Source: CAZNPL01 sp964574815 | GTDB lineage: Bacteria > Planctomycetota > Phycisphaerae > UBA1845 | Direction: 5' to 3' | Length of the DNA: 64,000 nucleotides | Assembly: GCA_964574815.1 (NCBI GenBank) | Contig: CAZNPL010000014.1 | Span: forward strand, 62,001 to 126,000 | Shown: in pieces, positions 25,735 to 32,949 of the stretch | Position numbering within the stretch: position 1 is the first letter of the stretch | Layout: every line of letters starts with the position of its first letter | Notes under the pieces: generated by a model | What the model was told of the DNA's origin: nothing | The model's database searches: none | The model's input: only the letters and a program-made list of their open reading frames with translations | Program-made: the position numbers and the translations under genes

Positions 25735-26202
25735 CTAGTCGTCGTTCTCGTCTTGCTGGTCGCGAAGGATTCCCATCTCCGACCATCGCTGTTGCAGGCG
25801 GTTCTTTTGCTCAACGAACGCCTGGATGGGGTCCTCGTGCTTTGACCTGATCGACGACCACCTCTGAATAGCTCGCGACGCCTCCGCGGCTTCGTGCTCG
25901 GCGATCACCTCAGCCTTCTTGTCCTTCCGTTTCTTGGCGTCAGCCTGATTCTTGAGCGCGACCTGAAGTATCGTGCTGAACGCTTGGTCGGGGACGTCCC
26001 CTAGCGAGAGGTTCCCCATTTCGACGTTCGTCGCGAGCCGCAACCACAGCGGATTGTCAAGGTCGTATAGGTCAGAGAACAAGAAACGCATGGCGGCCGC
26101 GGTCATGAGCCTCGTAAAGCTGACGCCCGTCTTCGCCTGCTCGGCTTCGAGTAGCTTGCAAAGCCCCTCGTGGAGCATCAGGCTCTTTTGGATTTTGGCC
26201 AT
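25735..26202 (-). CDS. Possible ribbon-helix-helix protein, first gene of the head operon
   Basis: A 155-residue protein. The ATG at 26202 has GGGAGGAG upstream; a further in-frame ATG at 26229 is less likely. The N-terminus KIQKSLMLHEGLCKLLEAEQ followed by TGVSFTRLMTAAAMRFLF has the strand-helix-helix spacing of MetJ/Arc-type DNA-binding proteins. The rest is long, charged and probably coiled (NQADAKKRKDKKAEVIAEHE). It is the first gene behind the leftward promoter and lies beside a palindrome shared by both divergent promoters, so it is the best candidate for the switch repressor. That role is inference only. Confidence 0.6.
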   Translation of the reverse strand: MAKIQKSLMLHEGLCKLLEAEQAKTGVSFTRLMTAAAMRFLFSDLYDLDNPLWLRLATNVEMGNLSLGDVPDQAFSTILQVALKNQADAKKRKDKKAEVIAEHEAAEASRAIQRWSSIRSKHEDPIQAFVEQKNRLQQRWSEMGILRDQQDENDD

Positions 26203-26282
26203 CGAGGTGGCTCCTCCCTGATTCGGCATAGCGTTTCCTCCATGGTAACGCCAGATCGGATAACTGCAATCTTCGCACGAGA

Positions 26283-26312
26283 GTATTATTTCTATTTGAC
26301 TCGGTGTGTCAA
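26283..26312 (-). promoter_or_regulatory. Leftward promoter of the head operon
   Basis: On the minus strand, TTGACA (26307-26312), an 18-bp spacer and TAATAC (26283-26288). It interlocks with the rightward promoter: the two -35 hexamers form the arms of TTGACTCGGTGTGTCAA (26296-26312). Confidence 0.65.
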
Positions 26313-26324
26313 GCGCTGTATTCT
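26296..26324 (+). promoter_or_regulatory. Rightward promoter of the transposition operon
   Basis: TTGACT (26296-26301), a 17-bp spacer and TATTCT (26319-26324). The transposase ATG at 26331 begins only six bases after the -10, so the transcript is probably leaderless. The promoter overlaps the leftward one, so polymerase at one should exclude the other. Confidence 0.65.
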
Positions 26325-26330
26325 GAAAAG

Positions 26331-28493
26331 ATGAGCTTCAGACCTCCAAGTTCGTTCGAGGCTCTATTGAAGCCGGCCACGGCCGGTGCATCTGCCACAG
26401 CGCCCACGCCCGGCGAGCAGGGGCGGTGTTTTCTCGCGAAGCAGTACCCGGCAGTACAAGGGGCGCCCCTCGTTCCGCCGGGGTGGGTGCGTGTGGCAGA
26501 CGCGGCCAAGGTCTTGGGAATCACGCCCGAGGCGGTCCGCCAAAAGGTCGCGAAACAGGTCCCCAAGGGCCGCAAACGCAAGATTCGGGGCGTTCTGTGG
26601 TTCGCCCCAGGGCATATCCCAGTGCTGGCCGATGCGTTGCGAGAGGCGGCCGGCAGACCCGCCCGGCCCAAGCCCGAGCCCCCGCCGATGAGCCAAAAGG
26701 ACGCATGGCTCGACGCCACGAAGCGGGTGATTCTGGACGACGCCGATCAGCACCGGGCCCGGCTCGCGCGGGAAGGGGTCGGCAAGGTGGAAGCCGAACG
26801 GCGATTCGTCCGCGAGCGGGGCGGGGGCGACTGGTATGACCTCACGTTCTCAGTGGGGAGCCTGTACCGCTGGCGTCAGAAGCTCGCGAAAGGCGAGGAC
26901 CTCCGCGAGAGACGGGGACGGGGACGGGGGAACCGGTCCGACAAGGCCGGCCCGGCCGCGTGGGCTTTCTTCGCGGCGATGTTTCTGCGCCAACGCCTGC
27001 CCGCCAGCGAGGCGTTCATCCAGACACTCGGCAAGTCGCGCGAGCAAGGCGATGACCCCGACTGGAAATGGACCCTCAGCTACAGCGCCGCGGTACAGCG
27101 GTTAAACCGCGATGAACCCCCCTTCTTCCGCGATTTCCACCTTCACGGGTCGGACAAGTGGCGGGCTGACCACCTCACCAAGATCGATCGCGGGATGCGC
27201 AATCGGCCCGCTTATGAAACGGTGGAAATCGACGGGACGCCGGCCAACGTGTTGTGTCGGTACGGCGGTCGCCTGGTCCGACTGGTCGTTGTCTCAGTCG
27301 TCTGCCCGGCGTCGAACGTGTTCCTTGGGGTAGGGGTCGCCTTGACCGAAAGCGCGGAGTTGATTCAGCGGGTGATGTACCGCGTCTACAAGCAATACGG
27401 GGCCCCCAAAGTCATCATCTTCGACCAGGGCAAGGCCTTCGGATCGGAAGGCTTTTCCGACCGTCGTCGACGCCGGAAACAAGCCGACGAAGACAAGCTT
27501 ATCGGCATGTGCCGCATGCTGCGAGCGACGCCGAAACCGTGCACGGGGCGCAGCGGATGGCAGAAACCGGTAGTTGAAGTTCTTAACCGAATCATCGACC
27601 GTCACGACCGCCAATGGGGGAAGTTTTACGTGGGGAACCGCCCACACAACCGGAAGCGCGAGGACGCGGAGTACGCCAAGAAGCACCCGAATGAAGCGCC
27701 GACGGTTGAAGAGTACGAGAAGTCGCTTTGGGAGTATCTCCAAACTGAAAATGAGCATTCCCGGAGTCACCTTGGGGGCAAGTCCCCCGCCGAGGTGTTC
27801 GCCGAGACACGCATTGCGAAGCGGGAGGTTCCGAACGAACACTGTGAGCAGTATCTCCGGCGTCGTCCGCAACGCGCCAAAGTGGGGACGCGAGGCGTGA
27901 CGATCCGCGTCGCTGGCAAGCCTTATTACTTCGGACACACCGACCCCGAGGTATTCAGGCATCAAGGCGAAACGGTGATCGCGTACATCGACGATGACGA
28001 TCTCAGCGACATCCTGGTGACCGACGCGGACCACCGTCCGTTGTTCCGCCTTGAGAATGACGGCCTGGTCGGGACCGACACCGCGACGCTCCGCGAGGCC
28101 GGCCGCGCCAACCGCCGCGCTGCCAAGCTGCGCCGGGAGCATCACAAGTACATCGCAGACGTAGAGCTTCCAACGCCGATGTTGGCCGCCAAGTACAAGC
28201 GTCTGGCCAACGAGGCGAGGAACGCGCCGAAACCCGACCGTGAGTTGCCGCGCGTCACAATCTTGCCGCCGCACCCGGATCAAATGAAGCCGGTCCGCAG
28301 CCGGCGAGCGGTACAAAAGGCTGTTGGCGACGGTACGGCCGGGCAGCCGCGCGGCGGGCTGACGGAGATTTTCCCAGGCAAGGGGGCCGGGACGGACGCC
28401 GGCCAAGTGGACAGGATCGGTCTGTTCGGTGAGGCCGGCAAGGATGACCGGCCGCGTGCCGACGTGCTGAGGCAATTCGGTGAGCGGCCATGA
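26331..28493 (+). CDS. MuA-like DDE transposase
   Basis: A 720-residue transposase. The N-terminal DNA-binding part includes WVRVADAAKVLGITPEAVRQ (MerR-like winged helix as in the MuA enhancer domain). The catalytic core has D301 (EIDGTPANV), D365 (VIIFDQGKAF) and E416 (KPVVEVLNRI), spaced 51 residues between the second Asp and Glu, close to MuA. Next come HSRSHLGGKSPAEVF, a typical integrase-core end, and a Mu-type C-terminal beta barrel (VTIRVAGKPYYFG). It contains no break. No ribosome site precedes the ATG, in keeping with a leaderless transcript. The stop overlaps the next gene by 4 bp. Confidence 0.92.
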   Translation: MSFRPPSSFEALLKPATAGASATAPTPGEQGRCFLAKQYPAVQGAPLVPPGWVRVADAAKVLGITPEAVRQKVAKQVPKGRKRKIRGVLWFAPGHIPVLADALREAAGRPARPKPEPPPMSQKDAWLDATKRVILDDADQHRARLAREGVGKVEAERRFVRERGGGDWYDLTFSVGSLYRWRQKLAKGEDLRERRGRGRGNRSDKAGPAAWAFFAAMFLRQRLPASEAFIQTLGKSREQGDDPDWKWTLSYSAAVQRLNRDEPPFFRDFHLHGSDKWRADHLTKIDRGMRNRPAYETVEIDGTPANVLCRYGGRLVRLVVVSVVCPASNVFLGVGVALTESAELIQRVMYRVYKQYGAPKVIIFDQGKAFGSEGFSDRRRRRKQADEDKLIGMCRMLRATPKPCTGRSGWQKPVVEVLNRIIDRHDRQWGKFYVGNRPHNRKREDAEYAKKHPNEAPTVEEYEKSLWEYLQTENEHSRSHLGGKSPAEVFAETRIAKREVPNEHCEQYLRRRPQRAKVGTRGVTIRVAGKPYYFGHTDPEVFRHQGETVIAYIDDDDLSDILVTDADHRPLFRLENDGLVGTDTATLREAGRANRRAAKLRREHHKYIADVELPTPMLAAKYKRLANEARNAPKPDRELPRVTILPPHPDQMKPVRSRRAVQKAVGDGTAGQPRGGLTEIFPGKGAGTDAGQVDRIGLFGEAGKDDRPRADVLRQFGERP

Positions 28494-29668
28494 ACGAACA
28501 CGACGAGTACGCGCCGCCAGTGAGCGGCGAGGGCGCAATGGAAACCCCCGGCGACGAGGCGATGGACGCCATGGTGGCGGGGGCGCGGATTCAACGAGGC
28601 GTTGTCATGGACGACCAGCGTATCCTCACGGATGACCAGCGGGCGAACATACGGGCGAAGTACCTGAATCTTCTTGAAAGCGGGGCTGCGACGTACGCGG
28701 CGACCTCCAAGGCGATTGGTGGCAACGTCACGAAGAGTCTTCTGTCGCTCGTAATCCGTGACAAGTACCGCGACAAAGGGCGCGGCAAGAACACCGTTGA
28801 CCGTGTGCTGCGCGACGTTGACCGCTGGATGGCCGCGCAGGAAGCGCGAGGCATCGCCCCGAAACTGCCGGGATTCGTCTGGACGAAGCTTGCGCTTGAG
28901 TTCCGAGCCGTTGTCAATGCGGCCGTCGAAATGGGGACGTGCGCTGCAATTTGGGGAGAATCGGGCATCGGCAAGAGCATCACCGCCCAGGCGGTGGCGG
29001 AGAGCACGCCCGGCAGTGTCTATCTGGCGATCAGCGACGGAAGCGATACTCCGGCGTCGTTCCTTCGTGATCTGGCCCGGCGCCTCAGACTGGAAGCGAG
29101 CCGTGAGCGTTACGAGAATCGCGGCGCGATCGTGCGATCTCTCAGCGGCACCGGCCGTCTTCTGGTTGTTGATGACGCCCACTTCTGCAATACCGCTTTA
29201 CTTCGATGCTTGGTGCAGCTACACGACGAATGCCGGATTCCGATTGCCTTTGTCGGGCAGCCTACCTTAGCGCGAAACCTCTTGCGGGGGCGCGGTGACG
29301 ACAGCATCGGTGCGATGATCTACTCTCGCGTTCAAGTGCGTCTCGACCTTCAGGAACGCACCCGCGGGGATCGCGGGGAACCGCTCTACACCGCCGAGGA
29401 AGTCCGCAAGGTATTCGCCGCGTCGGCCATCCGCGTGGTGCCGTCGGCGGTGCGGTGGCTGGCGTCGCTGGCCAACCAAGTTGATATAGGGGGACTTCGC
29501 GCTGCGGTCTACACGGCTTTGCTGGCCGCGTACATCGTCGCCAAGTCGAACGACCCCGCGTCGGGGGTCACCGAGGAATCACTTGAGAATGCGATGCGTT
29601 ACCGCCTTGGCTTGGAGCACGCCGAGGCGATCAATGAGAGAGTCCGTGAAGGAAGAAAGGTAGGCTAG
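28490..29668 (+). CDS. MuB-like AAA+ target-selection ATPase
   Basis: A 392-residue ATPase that in Mu delivers target DNA to the transposase. Walker A is GESGIGKS (residues 156-163), Walker B is RLLVVDDAHF (about 216-225), and a sensor-like FVGQPTLARNLL follows. The N-terminal part has an HTH-like segment (LESGAATYAATSKAIGG), as in MuB. ATGA overlap with the transposase gene shows coupling. The C-terminal AVYTALLAAYIVAKSND region corresponds to the MuB helical domain. Confidence 0.9.
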   Translation: MNEHDEYAPPVSGEGAMETPGDEAMDAMVAGARIQRGVVMDDQRILTDDQRANIRAKYLNLLESGAATYAATSKAIGGNVTKSLLSLVIRDKYRDKGRGKNTVDRVLRDVDRWMAAQEARGIAPKLPGFVWTKLALEFRAVVNAAVEMGTCAAIWGESGIGKSITAQAVAESTPGSVYLAISDGSDTPASFLRDLARRLRLEASRERYENRGAIVRSLSGTGRLLVVDDAHFCNTALLRCLVQLHDECRIPIAFVGQPTLARNLLRGRGDDSIGAMIYSRVQVRLDLQERTRGDRGEPLYTAEEVRKVFAASAIRVVPSAVRWLASLANQVDIGGLRAAVYTALLAAYIVAKSNDPASGVTEESLENAMRYRLGLEHAEAINERVREGRKVG

Positions 29669-29669
29669 G

Positions 29670-29999
29670 ATGGAACGGAAACGAAAAGCAACACTGACGG
29701 TGAGGACGGCAGAGGCCCCGGTCTGCGAGGAGCGTGAGATTGAGGACATCCCGGTCGGATCGCCTCGTCGAAGATGGGACATGTTCGATTGGCGAAAGGC
29801 GCGGAGAATCCTTAAGAGCGGCAAGGCGTTCTCGGTCGTGTGCCCCGCTGAGGAGTTCCCGCTCGTTCGTCAGATGCTCGTCGCGGAATTTGAGAACGAT
29901 TGCACGATTGAGTTGGTGTACGATTCGCAAGATACCCGCCTGTGGGCATGGACGTACGACGTCTCACCCTTTCACGTGTCTCATTGCGAGTTGATATGA
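29670..29999 (+). CDS. Small protein of the transposition operon, 109 aa
   Basis: Begins MERKRKATLTVRTAEAPVCE one base after the muB stop. The C-terminal half alternates strands and helices (FDWRKARRILKSGKAFSVVC, then VRQMLVAEFENDCTIELVYD) and ends WTYDVSPFHVSHCELI. No family recognised. Its place and tight spacing suggest an early phage-type function such as a recombination accessory or inhibitor, but there is no direct evidence. The next gene starts inside its stop codon. Confidence 0.6.
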   Translation: MERKRKATLTVRTAEAPVCEEREIEDIPVGSPRRRWDMFDWRKARRILKSGKAFSVVCPAEEFPLVRQMLVAEFENDCTIELVYDSQDTRLWAWTYDVSPFHVSHCELI

Positions 30000-30409
30000 C
30001 CATGGCACGCACGGGAGCAAGTGAGGGCGACCAAGCGATCATGGCCGAGTTCATCGAGGCCGCGTCCGCGTTGCCGGTGACTGCGTTGCTCCCGTTGTTG
30101 CCATTGTTTGGCGCGCTCCGTGGCGTCTCCTCCACGGGGCGCCAAGTTCCGGGGAGCCGGCGAGCGCTGGACAGGTGGAGACTTGTCCAGCGCTTCGCCG
30201 AGCTTCGGGAGGCCGACCCGGAGCGGAGCAACCGGAACGTGTTGCAACAAGTGGCGCGAGAGGCCGCACGGATCGCCCCCGGACTTCGGGGGCCGTCCGT
30301 CCGTACTCTTGAGGCGTGGATTCAGCGATACAACGAGATCGGTGTGGACGGCCTGGCCGCCGGCCCGGCCGCCCTGGTGGACAAGCCCGGACGGGGGAGA
30401 TCGCGATGA
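29996..30409 (+). CDS. Putative HTH protein of the transposition operon, 137 aa
   Basis: Starts with ATGACCATG overlapping the stop of the previous gene. A hydrophobic stretch (LPVTALLPLLPLFGALRGV) is followed by a helical region and SVRTLEAWIQRYNEIGVDGLA, a phrase typical of the HTH modules at the N-terminus of transposases. The protein may bind DNA as a regulator in the position of Mu early genes. The hydrophobic part could alternatively be a membrane helix. The stop overlaps the next tiny frame by 4 bp. Confidence 0.55.
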   Translation: MTMARTGASEGDQAIMAEFIEAASALPVTALLPLLPLFGALRGVSSTGRQVPGSRRALDRWRLVQRFAELREADPERSNRNVLQQVAREAARIAPGLRGPSVRTLEAWIQRYNEIGVDGLAAGPAALVDKPGRGRSR

Positions 30410-30498
30410 AGACCCTCAAGGCCGAGAGGTTCGTCCTGGAGGACGCATCGCACACCGTCGCAATGGTGCTTCCCGACGGAGATTCAAACCCCGGTTGA
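30406..30498 (+). CDS. Tiny terminal frame, 30 aa, probably a truncated gene
   Basis: Begins MKTLKAERFVLEDASHTVAM inside the stop of the previous gene (ATGA) and has GGGGGAGA upstream, so translation signals are good. It ends after only 30 residues at PDGDSNPG. Beyond it there is no further element gene. It may be the first codons of a longer phage gene cut off by deletion at the right side of the element. Confidence 0.4.
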   Translation: MKTLKAERFVLEDASHTVAMVLPDGDSNPG

Positions 30499-30663
30499 AC
30501 GGGGATAAAACGTTGGCCAACGTGCCAGCGAGTAGGTCATTTTGAAGCTGCACTTCTGAGTCCGTGGTGGCATTCTGCGCGTCCCGTTTTTCATTCTTCC
30601 GTTACATTTCGCATTATTTCCGCGCCCTTAGATCGGCGGGCAGCAGCAATTGCCGCATTAAAG

Positions 30664-30684
30664 GAGGGCGAGGCTCCTGCCGAG
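30664..30684 (+). repeat. Dispersed repeat GAGGGCGAGGCTCC..., copy 1
   Basis: A 21-base stretch, identical to 34044-34064, with an imperfect palindrome (GGCGAGGCTCCTGCC). The same phrase is familiar from planctomycete intergenic regions. Confidence 0.6.
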
Positions 30685-30967
30685 GCGCAATCGCTACAAA
30701 CCACAAACCTCAAGCCTCGCGAGAAGCCCCCCCAGAGATCCCGCCCGAACTGTCACGCACTGCGGGGCAGAAGGCTGTGCGCAATGCCATCGGTTCCATG
30801 ACATGTGGCCTCGACAACACGCATGGCCAGCCCGGGACCCGGCGGAGTCCAGTCACAAGTCGTTTTGCAAAGGATAGTTACGGTGAGTAGCGCGTAGAAC
30901 GGCTTTGATTCTGAGGCGGCTGGCTGCGAACGTTGACATTGTTTCTAGAAATATTATTGCTAAAAGT

Positions 30968-30996
30968 TTGACACCGGCTCGGGCATGTGGTAATGT
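30968..30996 (+). promoter_or_regulatory. Sigma70-type promoter of the ABC-acetyltransferase gene
   Basis: TTGACA (30968-30973), a 17-bp spacer and TAATGT (30991-30996), 49 bases before the GTG start. A consensus -35 with a good -10 suggests strong constitutive expression. Confidence 0.65.
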
Positions 30997-31044
30997 TAGG
31001 ATTATGTACGGCATTCATGCGTCGGCTTTCCGGAGGGAAACATC

Positions 31045-32463
31045 GTGAGCACAGCAGTGAAGGTTTCTCAAGACGCGGGTCAGGCGGGGGCCACGATCGG
31101 GCTCAAATGCGTAGGCGTGGCCAGCCCGGTCAGGCCGTCGCCGCGTATGGGCGACGTTGCGTTCAGATTCGGGACGCCACTGGACGCGGCGCCGCGGACG
31201 ATCATCGAGCCCATCCGGCTCGACCTCGGCCTGGGACGCATCGTTCTCTTCGTCGGGCCGTCCGGAAGCGGTAAATCGACGGCGCTGAATGTGGTCGCTC
31301 AATCTCGAACCGTGGGCCATCGAACACTCAACGTCGATCACGTCCGACTCCCCGTCGACCGCAGCGTGGTCGACGCCGTCTGCCCCTGCGAGCCGCTGCC
31401 GCAGGCATTGGAGCTACTCAGTGCATGCGGCCTGGGTGAAACGCCGTTGTGGCTGCGATCCCCCGCGGACCTCAGCGAGGGCGAACGGTTTCGCGCCCGG
31501 CTCGCCCGGGCCATCGGGCTCCGCCTGCAGGACCAGTCGGCCGACCCGTTGCTGTGCGACGAGTTCTGCTCCGGCCTGCATCGCCGAGTGGCCCGGGCGA
31601 TCGCCTTCAACCTGCGGAAACTCGTGACACGGCATGGCCTGTCGATGGTGGTGGCCTGCAGTTCCGACGACATCGCAAACGACCTGCAGCCGGACGTGGT
31701 GGTCCGTCTCTGCGGAGAGGGGAAGCACGAAGTCTCCGAGCATACGCCCCGTAAGCGCCCGATCAGTCTCCGCCGTCGACTGCAGATCCAACTCGGCCGC
31801 AAGTCGGACTACCTGGCCTTCGCACCGACGCATTACCGAGCTACAGACGAACTCGGCTTCGTGGACAAGATCTTCGTCCTCCGCGAAAGCCCCGGCGGCG
31901 AGCCGCTGGGCATCGTCGTCTACAGCTATGGGCCGCTCGAACTCGCCCTTCGCAACCGGGCCACGGCGAACCGCTTCCTCAGGAACCCGGGGCGATTGAA
32001 CCGGGAGATGCGCATCGTGCGCCGCTTGGTCATTCACCCCGACCTGCGCGGCTGCGGGCTGGGCCACTGGCTGCTTGCCAGGACGTTGCCGCGGGTCGGC
32101 ACGCCGTACGTCGAGTGCCTGGCCTCGATGGGCGACGTCAACCCGGTCTTCGAGAAGGCCGGCATGACGAGGATCGGCACCTGCGCGGTGCCGGCGGCAG
32201 GGCAGCAGGCGCTCGACAAGCTTCGCGCGATGGACGTCGATCCGTTCACGCGTGAATTCGTGGCCCACGTGTCGCGGCGACCGCGCGTCCGGCGGCTGGT
32301 GGCGCAACTTGTCCACCAATGGTACCAAGCCACCACCGCAGAGGGCCGCAAGCGCGTCGCGCGCCAGTCGCCGCAGTTCCTCGCGCAAGCGTTTCGGGGC
32401 CTCGTGGGGGCCAGACCGGTCTACTACCTGTGGCAAAAAAGTCGGAACCGCCGCCGCGATTGA
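31045..32463 (+). CDS. ABC-type ATPase fused to a GNAT acetyltransferase (COG2401-like)
   Basis: A 472-residue soluble protein. An ABC ATPase half: Walker A GPSGSGKST (residues 71-79), a degenerate signature LSEGERFR, Walker B DPLLCDEFCSGL and switch-His region VVACSSDD. Then a GNAT acyltransferase domain (about residues 250-390) with MRIVRRLVIHPDLRGCGLGHWL, whose DLRGCGLG is the acetyl-CoA loop. Such fusions are known as COG2401; their substrate is unknown to me. Only one ABC half is present, so it must dimerise. The GTG start follows GGAGGG. Soluble ABC ATPases of this type are not transporters. The position next to a mobile element may be chance. Confidence 0.85.
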   Translation: MSTAVKVSQDAGQAGATIGLKCVGVASPVRPSPRMGDVAFRFGTPLDAAPRTIIEPIRLDLGLGRIVLFVGPSGSGKSTALNVVAQSRTVGHRTLNVDHVRLPVDRSVVDAVCPCEPLPQALELLSACGLGETPLWLRSPADLSEGERFRARLARAIGLRLQDQSADPLLCDEFCSGLHRRVARAIAFNLRKLVTRHGLSMVVACSSDDIANDLQPDVVVRLCGEGKHEVSEHTPRKRPISLRRRLQIQLGRKSDYLAFAPTHYRATDELGFVDKIFVLRESPGGEPLGIVVYSYGPLELALRNRATANRFLRNPGRLNREMRIVRRLVIHPDLRGCGLGHWLLARTLPRVGTPYVECLASMGDVNPVFEKAGMTRIGTCAVPAAGQQALDKLRAMDVDPFTREFVAHVSRRPRVRRLVAQLVHQWYQATTAEGRKRVARQSPQFLAQAFRGLVGARPVYYLWQKSRNRRRD

Positions 32464-32949
32464 ATCGGAGCGAAATTGAATGCCCAAGCACAGGACAGGT
32501 TACGCCGTTGCTGACGGTTCTCTTCCAGATTCCTTCCTTCCGGCGGCCACTGGGTCGCGGCGCTCGCACAAAGCCACGCCACCGGGCGGCGGGATCGATT
32601 CCGAATCGGTCTCGCGGCTCGGTGAGCGGCCCGCGAACCGACTGGCCGCCGCACCTCGACAACAACCGGCCCCGCTTTGCCGGGGTCGTAAAGGTACGGG
32701 CGAGCGCCACGGGCAGATTGTCCGCCCGTGGCGGCCGCGACCGAATACCACGGTTACGACTCCGGCTCTGCGGCGCAGCCGGCGGTCGTCTGCTCGTTGA
32801 CGTGGGAACGCGCGCGTCCAATAATGGATTGCTGTATTGTGGTTGCCCCTCTTTTGCCCGCTGCGACGTCGACAATGAGAGAATCGTCGCAGCCGTTGCG
32901 CGGGCGAGCGTCGATGCCGGCACCATCCGGCCGCAGGGAGGATCGAGAA
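32464..32949. other. Intergenic region before the pseudopilin gene
   Basis: No gene supported. It contains the palindrome GCCACGGGC-AGATTGTCC-GCCCGTGGC-type hairpin at about 32708-32735, which could end the ABC-acetyltransferase transcript but lacks a T-tract. GGGAGGA at about 32936 is the ribosome site of the next gene. Confidence 0.5.

Larger units (their letters stand above)
21506..30498. mobile_element. Mu-like transposable element or reduced prophage
   Basis: The element carries a MuA-like DDE transposase and MuB-like ATPase with three small genes (rightward), and a leftward operon with gpT-like major head protein, gpI-like protease/scaffold, a large Cys-rich protein and two small genes. 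In Mu all of these lie on one strand with I before T; here the head genes are divergent from A/B and T precedes I. No portal, terminase, tail, Mor/C or lysis gene is visible in about 9 kb. The limits given are those of the outermost genes; inverted ends and a target duplication were not found. It may be a phage relic or a compact element. Confidence 0.75.
30499..31044. other. Intergenic region right of the Mu-like element
   Basis: No gene seen. It contains one copy of the repeat GAGGGCGAGGCTCCTGCCGAG (30664-30684), a GAACTGTCACG fragment near 30748 that recalls the 2730-2860 repeat end, and the promoter of the ABC/acetyltransferase gene at 30968-30996. The base composition turns AT-richer from 30930 to 31015. 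Confidence 0.55.

Noticed and set aside
21177..30640. Mu-type inverted ends (TG...CA) of the mobile element
   Set aside because: By-eye comparison of both flanks gave only short chance matches; no pair of ends or 5-bp duplication could be defended.
30952..30957. A second promoter (TTGACA at 30933 with TATTAT) upstream of the ABC-acetyltransferase gene
   Set aside because: The spacer is only 13 bp, too short for sigma70; the pair at 30968-30996 has ideal spacing.
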